A stretch of 64,000 nt of DNA from contig WPIO01000038.1 of NCBI GenBank assembly GCA_009760855.2, positions 1,579,001-1,643,000 of the forward strand. The letters are read 5' to 3'. The notes beneath the pieces are model-generated. The model was not told the origin of the DNA. It saw only the letters and a list, made by a program, of their open reading frames with translations, and ran no database searches. Shown here piece after piece: positions 34,691 to 45,424 of the stretch (position 1 is its first letter; each line of letters starts with the position of its first letter). The DNA is from Cristatella mucedo (lineage: Eukaryota > Bryozoa > Phylactolaemata > Cristatellidae). Made by a program: the position numbers and the translations under genes.

Positions 34691-34826
34691 TTATCAGCCA
34701 AGAGCAGCTGTTTCTTTACATCAATGCTGGTAGCAACCGAACGAACTCGGGTGGTTAAGCTTTAAGTGATTAAGCATGAGGTGAGAGCATGAGTAAGCTC
34801 TGGCTGGCCAGGCTGGCTTCTTAATG

Positions 34827-34897
34827 GTCGGCCAGCACCGCACATGAACGTGTCCTGCAGACTCAGCAGGATACGTTCATGTGTGGTGCTGGCCGAC
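34827..34897 (+). other. 71-nt hairpin, 32-bp stem and 7-nt loop (RNA-like)
   Basis: The left arm 34827-34858 and right arm 34866-34897 are complementary over all 32 positions, apart from two that are G-U pairs in a plus-strand transcript. On the minus strand the same two become A-C mismatches. The loop is AGACTCA. Size and form resemble a microRNA precursor or a short inverted-repeat element. It lies about 280 bp upstream of the signal-peptide exon at 35181. No poly(A) or Pol III signals were found around it. Confidence 0.6.
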
Positions 34898-35180
34898 GTG
34901 CAGGGTCTAGTAGAGCCAGCCCCAGGATTTATGTCACCTGTGTAACCTACCTTCAACTCTGGCCAATAGGCTGCCTGTCAAATATAGAGCCAATGGCCGG
35001 TGAGGCCAGGGGTCGATTATTTGAGAATCTCATGCCAGGCCATTGCCAACTAGTATTTAGTAACCCAGAAGGCTCGTCCGAAGCCAATTTAGTTTGAGCC
35101 TGCAATCCGAAGCATCGAAGATCGCAGATCTGTAACTAGCTACCGGTTCGAGCTCGGCAGTCGCAGACAGTTGAACAACG

Positions 35181-35256
35181 ATGGCCGAACACAAGCAGCT
35201 GCTGCTGTTATTGATTCTTCTGCTGCCAGCACTACTATTAAGTTTGAACACTCGAG
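35181..35256 (+). CDS. Signal-peptide first exon of a secreted or membrane protein
   Basis: ATG opens a 25-codon exon. It has a short polar N-region (MAEHKQ), a 16-residue leucine-rich core (LLLLLILLLPALLLSL) and NTR, then a strong donor (CGAG|GTGAGT at 35257). This is the classical layout of a first exon that encodes only the ER signal. The intron phase is 1, the phase shared by most shuffled extracellular modules. That phase fits both a candidate second exon at 35388 and the transmembrane last exon at 43474. The link between these exons is inference: they are on the same strand, phase-compatible and within 9 kb. No family could be named. Confidence 0.55.
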
Positions 35257-35358
35257 GTGAGTTAGCCAGCCGTATTGAGCTGTCGTGGCGCCAGTGTGGC
35301 AACAGCTTATTAATCGATTGTGCGGTTTACTGGCAGCTAGCCAATAGCTCGGACTGAG

Positions 35359-35580
35359 CTGGCTGCTGCTGCTGCTGCTCTCTGCAGCTACCACGGCTAC
35401 GAGCACTCCAGCTGCTGCTTCTGCTGCTGCTGCCTCTGCTGCTTCTGCTTCTGTTGCTTCTGCTGCGACTGTATCGCTCGAATGCAGCTTCTGTTGCTGC
35501 TGTCTACTAACAGTCTCAAGTCGCTGTTGCTTTGCTGCTGTTCTTATTTCTGCTGCCACTACTTCTCCTCCTGCTGCCCC
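35359..35580. repeat. Impure CTG/CTT trinucleotide tract
   Basis: A long imperfect run of CTGCTG, CTTCTG and TTGCTG units across the candidate stalk exon. It makes the region prone to length change. Confidence 0.85.
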
Positions 35581-35615
35581 CCCCCATAAAACCACTAATG
35601 TTGCTGCTACTGATT
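35388..35615 (+). CDS. Candidate exon 2, Ala/Ser/Thr-rich stalk
   Basis: A good acceptor (GCTGCTCTCTGCAG) opens a phase-1 exon that would continue the signal-peptide frame. It begins ATTATSTPAAASAAAASAAS, a mucin-like composition built on an impure GCT/TCT repeat. The frame stays open to about 35688. The 3' end is uncertain. A GTATGG donor at 35616 is in phase 1, but joining it directly to the exon at 43474 would create TGA at the junction, so another exon or another donor would be needed. Cysteine runs after about residue 33 suggest the true exon may end earlier. Confidence 0.28.
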
Positions 35616-35689
35616 GTATGGTTGTGTGGTGGCATCTCTTAGAGCTTATATATTATTATTTGAGGGTCGGCAGATTGAGCTATGTGTGA

Positions 35690-36599
35690 CATAGAGAATG
35701 ACGGCAATTGAGATACTCCAGTAAAGCTGCAGCAGCTGGTAGCTGCTGTTTGTTACTCTTTGTGAACCCATCGTCTTCTCAGTGTAGTCAGGCTGACAAT
35801 CTTATCGTAGTGTAGCTAGTAAATTGTGCAGCAGCTAGCAAAGAGCTGAATCAAGCTGCTTTTATCTGCCAGCTTGCTAAACTAAATATCCAAAGTACAA
35901 GTCTATGTAAGCTGGCTGTGCTGTGAAAGTGAGTAACTAGGTGGCAGTTCTGTGTCTGTTCATTTTCGCAACAACTCCTTACCCAGAACTGGATTGGAGG
36001 GACTGCTAAGGTTAACCTGCTCCCCAGATACAAGTACCGTTGCTTATCTTGGCTACTAAATGGTGACGCATTTTAGTGGCATCACATTTGGCTCTTTGAA
36101 TTAGCATAGCACATGCAAATTGCCAAGAAAAAAGAATTAATTTTCTTAGACTGTTGTACACATCCATTCTATTCATCGTCATTACGACTTCATCTGGCTA
36201 CGGCTCCAGCCTCACAATCTTCATTGCTCTATTTTAAACTAAAAGACGACTTAGTTATGGGCGTAATTATTCCTCAGCGTCCGTGCTCTTTATGCCCCTG
36301 CTCTTTATGCCCCTGCCGGTTCTGCTCAGGGCAGTAGCACCTAACCCATGTTAGAAAAGAAAGATTAATTGCTTGAGCGCGAATCCTAGCCATTGACTAA
36401 AGTGTCTTACCATTTTCAACTGTTGACATGCCATGGCCTGTCTGAAATACTAGATACTCACACCACACACCTCTGACTCGGGTCTTGCAGCATTGCATCT
36501 TACCAATCTCACATCCTTTCACGTCGTGCCATCAGTTCGAGTGCACCAAGAGCTAAAGACTTTATCAACTAGCGTCACGTCACGTAGTGCCCCTGCCTA
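35690..36599 (+). other. Probable intron of the membrane-protein gene
   Basis: A 15-bp tandem duplication (TGCTCTTTATGCCCC twice, about 36283-36314) is visible. A second phase-1 acceptor (GGTCTTGCAG, ending 36490) opens LHLTNLTSFHVVPSVRVHQE with one N-glycosylation sequon. It lacks a convincing donor before a SINE2 remnant, so I do not call it an exon. Confidence 0.35.
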
Positions 36600-36745
36600 T
36601 TATCTCAGCAATAATCTGCTAGCTCTTCATGATCCAGGCCATGATTTTGAGCCCGGTAACTGGCAATTTGTTTAGCTCAGTACAAAAAGGGAGATAGAAG
36701 TCAAGGCTGTTTGTCAGGTACATAAATGAGGCTATTAAATCAGCT
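36600..36745 (+). mobile_element. SINE2, degenerate
   Basis: A CCAGGCCATGATTTTGAGCC region stands for the box B segment. GTACAAAAAGGGAGA and GAGGCTATTAAATCAGCTA match the SINE2 end. Confidence 0.55.
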
Positions 36746-36843
36746 AACCATTACCTAATAGACATGACATATAAATTCAATCTAAATGTTGTATTATGCT
36801 TAGTACATTGCTCTTCATCCCTAGAAGTCGTACTTCATGTTCG

Positions 36844-36920
36844 GATATATATATATTTATTTATTTATTTATTTATTTGTTTATTTATTTATTTTTTATT
36901 TTTTTATTTTTTATTTATAT
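36844..36920. repeat. (TTTA)n microsatellite with (TA)n start
   Basis: ATATATATAT followed by about ten TTTA units, then impure T-rich sequence. Confidence 0.92.
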
Positions 36921-37074
36921 GCAGCTGTGCACATAGCTTTTATCTATCTTGGACACTCTTACTTGCCAGTGGATATGAAAGTACCTAGAAAAAGATCCTC
37001 TTTGGTTAGCCCTCTAAGAATTTCTTGAAAAATAAATAAATACCTCTTTTGAAACAACGGAACACAATTGGACA

Positions 37075-37460
37075 AGTGCGATTAGAAAAATGCCAGTGCC
37101 TAATCCGCCAGACCGATCGTTATTTTCAATCGTTCAAGTAGGTTTTAGGGATCTATATTGTTAAAGGTGGCTGCTAAATCTAACAGCTCGGGTACATTCC
37201 ATTCATTCTTTCTGCTTAGGGTGTCACTGGTTTCACGGAGGATAACAGTTTCGGAGGAGTGCTGCTGCTTGAACCCGGACTACAATTTTTCGGAAATGCA
37301 TTCTTTTCAGTTTGTGCTACAAGCTGTTTAGTCACATATTTTTCAAGAACATTTGACAAACTGTGAAAGAAAACTGGGCGATAGTTTGTAAGAACCGCTG
37401 AATTTAATTCAGGCTTTTCAAGTATAGTTTTAACGATGGCCACTGGGAAGGGACTTGGGT
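37075..37460 (-). mobile_element. LINE A RT N-terminal fragment
   Basis: The minus strand encodes YPSPFPVAIVKTILEKPELN and the NYRPV-SNVLEK block, the first conserved RT motifs of CR1/L2 elements. A decayed FDxxDHxxLL region follows. It covers a different part of the element from most other copies. Confidence 0.82.
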
Positions 37461-37779
37461 ACAAATCCCTTTTGCAGAGAAGTCCACTTTATTTCCTGTA
37501 TAAAGGCTAGATTATGCCGAGTAAAAATCCTAATGACTACTTATCTCGCTCTCTACTTACAAGTCATTCAAAGTATATGATTTTGATTTATTACCTTAAG
37601 TGAACAGTTGTATTTTTATTAGTGCCGTACTTGCACTAGTTGCTAGCAATAACATCTCAGTAAACATTTAGGAGAATTGCCATTGTAGATTCTGCATTGC
37701 AATCTTATTTACTTTGTCAAGTATTTCTTAAAGCTGCATCGCCAGGCATTTACACTCGACGGATACAAAAGGATTGCCT

Positions 37780-37945
37780 ACAGTGGTCTGATTCTGGAAG
37801 ACTCTCGCACATTAGCACTAACCATATTGTTCATGCTACCACTGCACGTTTTAATACTTACCATACGATTGCTCTTCCTGTTCAGCATTTTGAAGTGTCT
37901 ACGGAGAGATTAAGTTCTTTAAAAGCACTATGCCACTATTGTCTT
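37780..37945 (+). mobile_element. LINE B 3' end, decayed
   Basis: AGCACTAACCATATTGTTCA, then CTACGGAGAGATTAAGTTC and a GCACTATGCCACTATTG remnant in the LINE B order. Confidence 0.5.
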
Positions 37946-38231
37946 TATTATTTGAACAGTCATCAGCACCTTTGTAACGTAATTGTTCCCCTGTAGCATT
38001 TGTAGGGTCTCTTCACTCAGCTCATTTTTTAATATAATTTAGTTCTAGCTGGAATAATGCAATTGAAAAGAATGCAGTAGGTTGTCGTAAGGTCGTATTG
38101 TTACTTAGGGGGGTAATGCCCCCTACTTACAGTGCTAGGCCTCCAAAGCACGATGGTAATCTTAGCCGATTCGTGATGAAAACCGATGTGGCAATCAACT
38201 TTGTGTCACTATTAGCGACTTTTAAGTGCAG

Positions 38232-38282
38232 CACTAATCAATGAACGTATGCCGACAGTTGCAGACCACAGCTGCAGTAATG
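38232..38282 (+). CDS. Candidate small phase-1 exon (51 nt)
   Basis: It has an AAGTGCAG acceptor and a consensus GTGAGT donor (38283), with matching phase 1 at both ends. It encodes LINERMPTVADHSCSN plus the split glycine. It is phase-compatible with the signal-peptide exon and with the last exon at 43474. Read without splicing, the frame continues with several cysteines to a stop at 38461, followed by AATAAA at 38512, so a terminal exon is also possible. Weak evidence overall. Confidence 0.2.
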
Positions 38283-38515
38283 GTGAGTGCCCATACCTTT
38301 ACATGACAAGCCCACACCAGTTGCCTCGAAAAGTCTGTTTGACAGTGACAGATGGTTGCACATGTTCAACTGCTGCGGTGACATACAGCAACTATCATGT
38401 GGCTCAAAGTCTAGAGGTCAAATCAATTCAACTCATGAAGCACCGAATCACTGCCTATTAAATACCTTCAGTCTTTGGGGTTGACTACCACATCATTGAT
38501 TCTTATCTGCAATAA

Positions 38516-38655
38516 ATATAAAAATGATTCATTTGTATAGCACCCAAAGGGAACTGAATCTTTTCAGGCACTTCATATATGCCAAGGGGCTCAAGCACAC
38601 GCCCTTGGCCAGATCTTGGTCGGGGCAAGCTGATTTAGCCCACCGAAGTTTAGCA
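38516..38655 (-). mobile_element. SINE1, degenerate
   Basis: Reverse copy: TTTGTATAGCACCC hairpin arm, GGCACTTCATATATGCC, an inverted GGGGCTCAAGC box B and a CTTGGTCGGGGCAAGC head. Confidence 0.75.
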
Positions 38656-39477
38656 ATCATGCAGCACAAAGCTCGCGTTGGAGTTGGAGTCAAGCCCCTG
38701 TTGACCTCCACTTCATTTTTGTGAAGCTAGTGCAGCAACGTCCAGTAGAGCATTTGCTTGATGAATTCAGAAGACGGGTTGAAATCTATTCGGCATCAGA
38801 TTTGACAGATAGCTGTGTGCCGTGTTTTCCGAAACCAGAGTAGCCACGCTTGCATCACGTGCATCTGCGAACACTACCAAGCATTCCTGTCATCATACGA
38901 AGATTTCCTCGCATGTGAGCTAATGATGTTGCTATGCTCATGAGAGCAATGAAATGATGGCCAGGAGCATTTCCGACTCATCAACTATAGGATTCGCCTG
39001 GGAGAAAGTATGAGAGTGGTGTAGTCTGGGGTGCTGACGAGAGCTCACGAGAATTCCACGACTAGGTTGCATATGGAAGCTGTATATGCGAACAGCACGA
39101 TGTGGTCTAATGATGCAAGCTCATAAGCATGAGCTCGTATGGTTTTAACCGTTAAAATCCTGTCAACGTAAATTTGAATGTTACAAATGAAGAAACTACG
39201 ATTGTCGATTATTGACCTATTTGCTATTAGTTTCCGTTGCTTCTTGCTCCACTAACAGGTTTGTTGCTGCCTTCTTTTCGTCTCCAATATACTCGAGCGC
39301 TCGGTCCCCTGCCTAATGGTTGACTAGATATCAAACCGGATGAAGTTTTCGAACGATGCGCTACCTCTCTACTTAATCTAGGCTATTCAAATCTTGTTAA
39401 ATACTATCCTCCGTTCGTCGCACGTTGGCCATGCACTCGCTTGTGCTTGATTCAATGTAAATTTTATAGTAAAACCA
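38656..39477. other. Intronic or intergenic, nothing recognised
   Basis: No repeat family or exon is supported. Confidence 0.35.
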
Positions 39478-39545
39478 GTAATAGTAAATTTTATATAGTG
39501 CCCTCAAAGATCCCCAATCTCTTTCTTCGTATTTTAAATTTATTT
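39478..39545 (-). mobile_element. SINE1/LINE B tail remnant
   Basis: TTTATATAGTGCCCTCAAAG and CCCAATCTCTTTCTTCG match the shared 3' hairpin, antisense. It is too short to tell SINE from LINE. Confidence 0.55.
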
Positions 39546-39615
39546 TATTCAAAACATCTTTTGTATGGGCCTGTTTAGTATGCAATACAAATTCTTACTT
39601 CTAAGCACAAGAGTT

Positions 39616-39680
39616 AGCTCCAGCCTATCTCTCAGATATACTGGAATCCCTCAGATATACTCTCCTCTCGGCTAATCGAA
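39616..39680 (+). mobile_element. LINE B C-terminal scrap
   Basis: AGCTCCAGCCTATCTCTCAG and GATATACTC(TCCTCTCGGC) match the APAYLSDIL segment of LINE B. Confidence 0.65.
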
Positions 39681-39835
39681 TAACGGTTTTCTCGGCTCAT
39701 TAAGGCTGACTGCCAGGACTTATTCAATTGCAGCCGAAGTTGGTTGCTGTAAACACCTATGATAATTGTACTTGGCTACCAGCCAGCCAGCTTCTGCATG
39801 GCAGCCTATTTTAAAACTATAGTTTGTTTAGTTTT

Positions 39836-39890
39836 TGGACTCGAACCCGCAACCTGGGTCGTGAAGAGCGCCTTACCTCCGGGGCCAAAA
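39836..39890 (-). mobile_element. SINE2 head remnant
   Basis: ACTCGAACCCGCAACCTGGG with GTCGTGAAGAGCGCCTTACC is an inverted box B plus central head region. Confidence 0.5.
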
Positions 39891-41615
39891 CCCAGGAAAG
39901 GCTACCTATCAAACACTGCATCGCGGTAGAAGCCCTGTGCTTACCCTGTGCTTACTTTTTGGTTCATTGGTTTGCTTGCTGTGGTCTCGTTTTGGAAATG
40001 CGTTGCCGTCAGGCATCACGCAGTAGCATCTTCCCTTCAGACTCTAGTTGTCTAGCTCTGCAAATACTAGCAGCAGTGGCCCGAATGAACCATTGTGACC
40101 ATACACTGCAGTATAGTAACTTGGTGTACCTGAAAATAATGACATAAACTGATCTACGAATCGTACTGATCCGATCATGTTATCGATTATCGACCAGCCT
40201 GTCAATGCCAATCAATCAGATGTAATCCAACTCCAGCACTAGCTCCTCTGCCAACCGTTTCATCGGCTGCTTTAAAAAATGAAACAAATTGTAACATTAA
40301 ACTTGAGCCTGGATGACAAAATTAACGTTACATACGTGAGAGCTTTTCAGTGATGGGCCGTTATGCCTTATTTGAGCTCGAATGCAAATCACTGGATGCC
40401 CAGCAGCCCTGGCACGATGCTGGTCCCAGACAAAATTTTAGTCAAATTCCTGTTTTAATGTCACTTAAGAAGACACATTATATTACATGGTCATTAACGT
40501 AGCCCTTTGGCAAAAGGTATGCGTGTCATATGAAGTTATCTTTACGTAATTTTGAAGCTGCTTCGTCTCACAGCAATGAGCTGAGACCTGGGATATTGTG
40601 CCATAAAACATTTGTTGGCTGTAGTTGTGTGCTCCTCGAAGAAGACTTTTCTTTAAAGAATGCAATACATCGACCGAGATATTGAGCTAGAGAAGTGGCA
40701 AGGCATAGTTGCCTGATAAGCATGTCTGTCAGAGACAACCTAAAGCTTTGAACTTCCTACCTGCGATAAATAGTTAGTGCCAAAATCTGTTAGCGAGCAA
40801 TTGCTTGGGGGCCAAAATTAACTAACTGAGCAGGTTCCTAACATGCTGATCAAACACATCATCACTTGTGCAATGTTTTCCCTAAGCTGGTTAGGTAAGC
40901 AATTTTGGTCGGCTTTCCCTGAAATGCTGTGCTCATGCGTTGATCAATCATGTAGCAGCCTCGTGGGTGTATAATTGTCCTAAATTGCATGGCAGCTTGA
41001 CATCCCATGCTTGAGTTAGCCTTGTACAGTGACTTCTGAGCATTTTAGCCACAAAAAATTGCTTGCAATTACCTACTTGATCTTTATTCCGCAGAACTAG
41101 TTTATAATAAATACGAAATGCAAAGCGAGCCAAAGAAGTTAACAGTAATTGTTGCTGCTCCAGTTACTTAGAATTTCAATCTAACATTAATGACAACAAA
41201 AGCCAATTCTTTTGCGGTTAGAACTGCTGGGTACCTATTGGACCTGTCCACGGGTTAATTGGCTTGGTTCTTTGCTGTCTACTCCTGGATGAAAAAGAGT
41301 ATGCATTCTCATAGTTTTGTCACGTCATTGTTACGTCTGACTATTGGAAAGCTAAGACGGTCCTAGAGCACTAAAAAATTGATGTAATTTGATTAAAACA
41401 GAAACCCATGCAATAATTCGGACGTTTAATAGTGAAGAGAGTTCGATAGACAAAAATCCTTGCGAACTTTGCAGAGCGAAGCCTGAATTGCATCGGTTCG
41501 CGGAACACGGCAATGTAAACAAATTAAGTCGGCTAATTCAGAACCCCTGATTACACGGCAGAAGAATTGACTGGGCAGCTTTCGAGCGCTTTTCAGCAGG
41601 TTTGAAAGAGTTTTG
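39891..41615. other. Nothing recognised
   Basis: About 1.7 kb of AT-rich sequence without a supported gene or repeat. The 107-residue plus frame at 39824-40147 overlaps the SINE2 remnant and is not convincing. Confidence 0.4.
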
Positions 41616-41690
41616 AGCCTCTGAATTTGAACCCACAACCTTTTTCCAAGAAATGCCGGCTCCATCCTTTGGCGATAATACCCAGTGCAG
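41616..41690 (-). mobile_element. SINE2-like head remnant
   Basis: GAATTTGAACCCACAACC (inverted box B) and a TTGGCGATAATACCCAGTG body-like block. Confidence 0.35.
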
Positions 41691-41723
41691 CATGAATTGC
41701 CAGCTGCACCGTCTAGGCCGGGC

Positions 41724-41815
41724 TATGTATGTATGTATGTATGTATGTATGTATGTATGTATGTATGTATGTATGTATGTTTGCATGTGTGTATGTATGT
41801 GTGTATGTATGTATA
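41724..41815. repeat. (TATG)n microsatellite
   Basis: About fourteen clean TATG units, then an impure TGTG/TATG stretch. It abuts the 3' terminus of a LINE A copy, whose tail may have seeded it. Confidence 0.95.
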
Positions 41816-42960
41816 ATGTATGTATCTCCGTCTCTAACTCCACAAAACCGGCATCCATCCTAGCTCTTTTAGCAAAGGGGACACGTGCTCAAGCCGCTGG
41901 GACTTAAAGACTAGCCTTGCAGCCATATTCATGGTCAGCTGCAGTGGTCTAATAGCTTTCCTTGGTAGCCCAACCAAAAGGGAATTACAATAATCAAGCC
42001 GAAACAAAACTAAGGAGCTAGTTAAATTGTTTACAAGCCTCTGTGGAAGACAGCTCCTAATCTTGGTTTGGGATCAGACGTGAGGCTAGCTGATGAAGCA
42101 GTCTTCTGAATGAACTTTTAAAATTGAGGCTGCTGTTGAAAACGACACCTAAATTTCAAGCATGTGGTGATGGTCGCATAACAGCATCACCTATTAGAAG
42201 AACAAAACTTTTAAATCCAATCACAAGCTAATGGTGTTTTAAAAGCAGCAGTTCGGTTGTATCACCATTTAAATTCAGGAAGTTTTCACATATCTCAGCA
42301 TCGAATGTCGGCAAGGCAAGCATTCAGTTTATCAGTTGCTGCAGCAGACTTTGACGGTTTGAATGGCAAATACAACTGAGTATCGTCAGCATAAAATTGA
42401 TATCCTATTCCATGGGCCTTAATCACTTTTCACAGAGGTTTTGCATAAATGTAGAACAGCAAGGGACCGAGTACAGACCCTTGAGGGACTCCACAGGTGA
42501 TCCATCTCGTGTGTGAGACCTGACCCACACACGACATGAATTGAACACGATTGGACTAGTACGACTTAAACCGTGCCAGTGCTTCGTCCGTCAGACCAAT
42601 CTTGTTCTCAATCGTTCAAGCAGAACATCTTGATCAGTGGTGTCGAAGGCAGCAGACTGATCCAGCAGAGCTAGGGCAGTGACATTCCCGTCATCGTTGC
42701 AACGTTGAATGTCATTGTTAACACGAGGAGAGCAGTTTCAGTGGAGTTCTGCCTCTTAAACCCTGATTGAAATGGTTCTGACATATCATTCTTTCCAATA
42801 TGTCCAGTCAGCTGCTTTGCAGCAATATTTTTTCAAGAATCTTCGACAAGAAAGGAAGAATGGAAACTATGTGATAGTTTACAAGGACCTCTACACCTAA
42901 TCCAGGCTTTTGGAGTATGGGTCTAACGATTGCCGATTTGAAGGATTTGGGGACGATACC
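41815..42960 (-). pseudogene. LINE A, RT domain with deleted C-terminus
   Basis: The minus strand runs from the first RT motifs (42960-42840) through the palm LLDQSAAFDTTDQDVLLERL (about 42600-42680), the [11 protein letters not shown]-equivalent and the YADD region (about 42380-42410). It reaches the thumb and then jumps at about 41850 from the thumb straight to the extreme 3' terminus (ATGTATCTCCGTC). Frameshifts are present. It covers the most 5' LINE A sequence in the window. Confidence 0.85.
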
Positions 42961-43104
42961 AAATGTCGAGGTATATTCGTCACCCTCTGGAGAAATTTTG
43001 AATCGTTCGATCCCGTTTAGAAAGAATCAGAGCCCTGGAAATCAGAAGAGCAAACCTGATTTCCTCCAAAAATCTCTTGTAAAAAGAGCTCATAAAAATA
43101 ATAA

Positions 43105-43295
43105 TATTGCACTTGATAAAGCGTCCTCAGAGAACTCAATCTCTTTCCAGGCGCTTTGCATTTGCTGCAAAAGGAAATGCAACTGCATTGGTCAGCAATA
43201 TCATGCTTGATAAACGACATGAATAACATGGTTAGCGGTGACATGCACAGGGTCAGCAGGCAAATGATTGGTCGCAGTTCTCTTATGCTTGCGGT
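43105..43295 (-). mobile_element. LINE B 3' end
   Basis: ATTGCACTTGATAAAGCGTC, the CAGGCGCTTTGCATTTGC block and ACATGCACAGGGTCAGCAGG in LINE B order, antisense. Confidence 0.85.
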
Positions 43296-43473
43296 TCTGT
43301 AGCTAGAAAGTATTCTAAAAAACAAGGTTTTGAAAGTCGTGAGAGACTAGAGCCCTAACTGATGGATTGTCTGACTTGTCTGAAAATCTGAGCACACTTT
43401 GATCTTGCAGCTAACTAACTGGCACAATCCAAGATAACTCTGTCACAGCTCAACAGGCCTTCTTCTTTTTTAG

Positions 43474-44039
43474 GAGCTTGTGGGGCAGATATGTATTTAC
43501 CAAAAGTGCATCCTACTACCGAAACTGTAATGCCTGTTACTACTACTACCACGGCACCTCCTTCGACTACTACCACGGCTACTTCAGTGACTACTGCCAC
43601 TGCACCATGTGAGAAAACTGCAATGGAGCAGGCCAGAGTGCAGAAAGACGCTTCAAATTCAACCGGCGTATACTCAGTCACTGCTGCTCAATCGCCAACG
43701 ATTTGCTTGCCGCAGACCTCGATACAGCCAAATGTCACTTCAATCCGGCCCAGTGTCACCCGCAATATCACACGTTCGAAAAAGATTAGCGATGTAGATA
43801 GCGAAGGGTTGTACATTAGTAAGTATTGGATTGTTCTTTTAGCAGCAGTGGGCTTTGGATTTGCTTTTGTTGGCTGTGTCATGTTGGTCATGTGGAGAAG
43901 CTATGGTTTGATATGTTGTGAGAGCAAAATGAAGTATCATATACCACCAGAATTATCGGCCAGACATCGGCAAATGGTGGATGCAAGGATAAGGGCTGCC
44001 GATTCCTTCTTTATATCAACGTTAGAACAAACTACATAA
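43474..44039 (+). CDS. Last exon of a single-pass membrane glycoprotein (Thr-rich stalk, TM, short tail)
   Basis: A strong acceptor (CCTTCTTCTTTTTTAG) opens a phase-1 exon reading GACADMYLPKVHP, open to a TAA stop. Counting from the methionine at 43491 (182 residues), residues 9-38 are a Thr/Pro mucin-like stalk (VTTTTTAPPSTTTTATSVTT). N-glycosylation sequons lie at about N56, N81 and N92. A hydrophobic span follows at about 112-135 (WIVLLAAVGFGFAFVGCVML). The tail is short and basic, RSYGLICCESKMKYH then IPPELSARHRQMVDARIRAA, ending LEQTT. Sequons occur only on the side expected outside the cell, giving a type I topology. The tail has juxtamembrane cysteines (ICC) that could be acylated. An ATTAAA lies at 44463. 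Upstream exons probably include the signal-peptide exon at 35181. The family is not recognised. Confidence 0.65.
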
Positions 44040-45424
44040 GCTATGTCAGTCGAGTCTATGCTAGCTGGAAATATGTGCTGTCGTGGGCGAATAGCTGAAG
44101 ACTTCAATCGTGAGCTTGAATGATCTCGTGGAAAACTGATACGATTTCAATTCTCTGCGGCAGTTACAAGTTTCTGCTTCCAACTATTGGTTGCTAACTT
44201 GAGCACTTGAGCGTCTTCAGCCTAGCAGTGTCTCGGGCATCATGACAATCCGGCACATTGGCCTCGAAACATTGGCTGTACGCAGCTACATGAATTCCTT
44301 CAAGCTGAATCCGGTCTGCAAATAGCCACTCAGGTGCACTTATGGTAAACCCGGTGATTCTAGATCATCCGTTTTAGAGTTCCGAGCAGACCGTGTGAGT
44401 TGGTAGCAATGGTTTTACCAGATATCGCAAATCGAATTGAGTATCCTTTGTGCTAATGCCGTATTAAAGAGAACTTACTGCTTGCCTGCTTTTGTTTGCC
44501 AGATTCCAAGTGCCAGTAGATGACACGATTTTTTACATTTTTGCTGTTGGAGATAATCAGCATGCACTCGCTCCCGTATACAATGCACTGTTTTATATAC
44601 TCTCCATTGGCTCTGTGGTGCTCCTGTGCCTGCAAGATGGACCCGCAAGATGATCAGTGGCCGTGAAAGCAAATCATACCGTTAAATAATACCCACGGCT
44701 CAAAAAAGACATCCTCGATATCTAGCCCACATGCAAATCCTTAAAAATCTCCTACCAATGCCCAGTGTAAGAACCCAAGTTAGTTGGGAAGTAGAATTCA
44801 CATAACGAACCAAACAAGTTCCGTTAGAAAACATCTATCGGGACCTAAACTTGATGACAATGTGAAGCCTCAGCGAAACTAGTGGGCTAATTTCTCTGTG
44901 ATGTACGTCCACTATCTCAATAGCATTGGCTAGATTGTGGCTTCCTTTGCCATTTCTTCATTCGAGGTTTAGTTTCCCTTGGTTTTTTATTCACCCGATG
45001 CTTTCAAAACTAGACCATTGGGGAAGACCAAGTGCTAGCCGGCTTAATTAAAAACCGTCTTGAGGCGGATCTGAGTTCTTCTCTTTCAGCGTTGGCTGAT
45101 GCAGCAACAGATTCTTTTGCAGATGCTTTTGTACCAAGCTTTGAAACCGGTTTCGAATAGATTGTGCGATAATCTAGTTTCGCCTGTCGCAGCCCTAAGA
45201 GCACATGACGAATACGTCCTTAAAGTGGCTGTTTAGTTTGGACAGTTTACTACCATTTAGTTCAGCTAAATAAGAGAACAAAAAATAATTGTTAAATAAT
45301 AAAACAAATAATAATCTCAAACTCTGTGCTCATGTTTTTTTTCTGCTGGAGCCCCACTGCCCGTCATTGGCATCGATCGTGTTCATTTGTATGTAGGCCC
45401 GGTACTACATGACCAGCCACTGAA
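44040..45424. other. 3' flank of membrane-protein gene, nothing else recognised
   Basis: Probably contains the 3' untranslated region up to about 44.5 kb (ATTAAA at 44463). No repeat is recognised before the LINE B copy. Confidence 0.4.

Noticed and set aside
35140-35595. 151-residue minus-strand Ala/Glu-rich frame
   Set aside because: It is antisense to the signal-peptide exon and the CTG/CTT tract. Its alanine and glutamate runs are products of the trinucleotide repeat.
41538-41907. Frames with Thr-Tyr-Ile-His or Cys-Met-Tyr-Val repeats
   Set aside because: Translation of the (TATG)n repeat.
43415-43681. Val-rich minus-strand frame of 88 codons
   Set aside because: Antisense of the Thr-codon stalk in the plus-strand exon. 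The plus strand has the splice site, sequons and membrane span.
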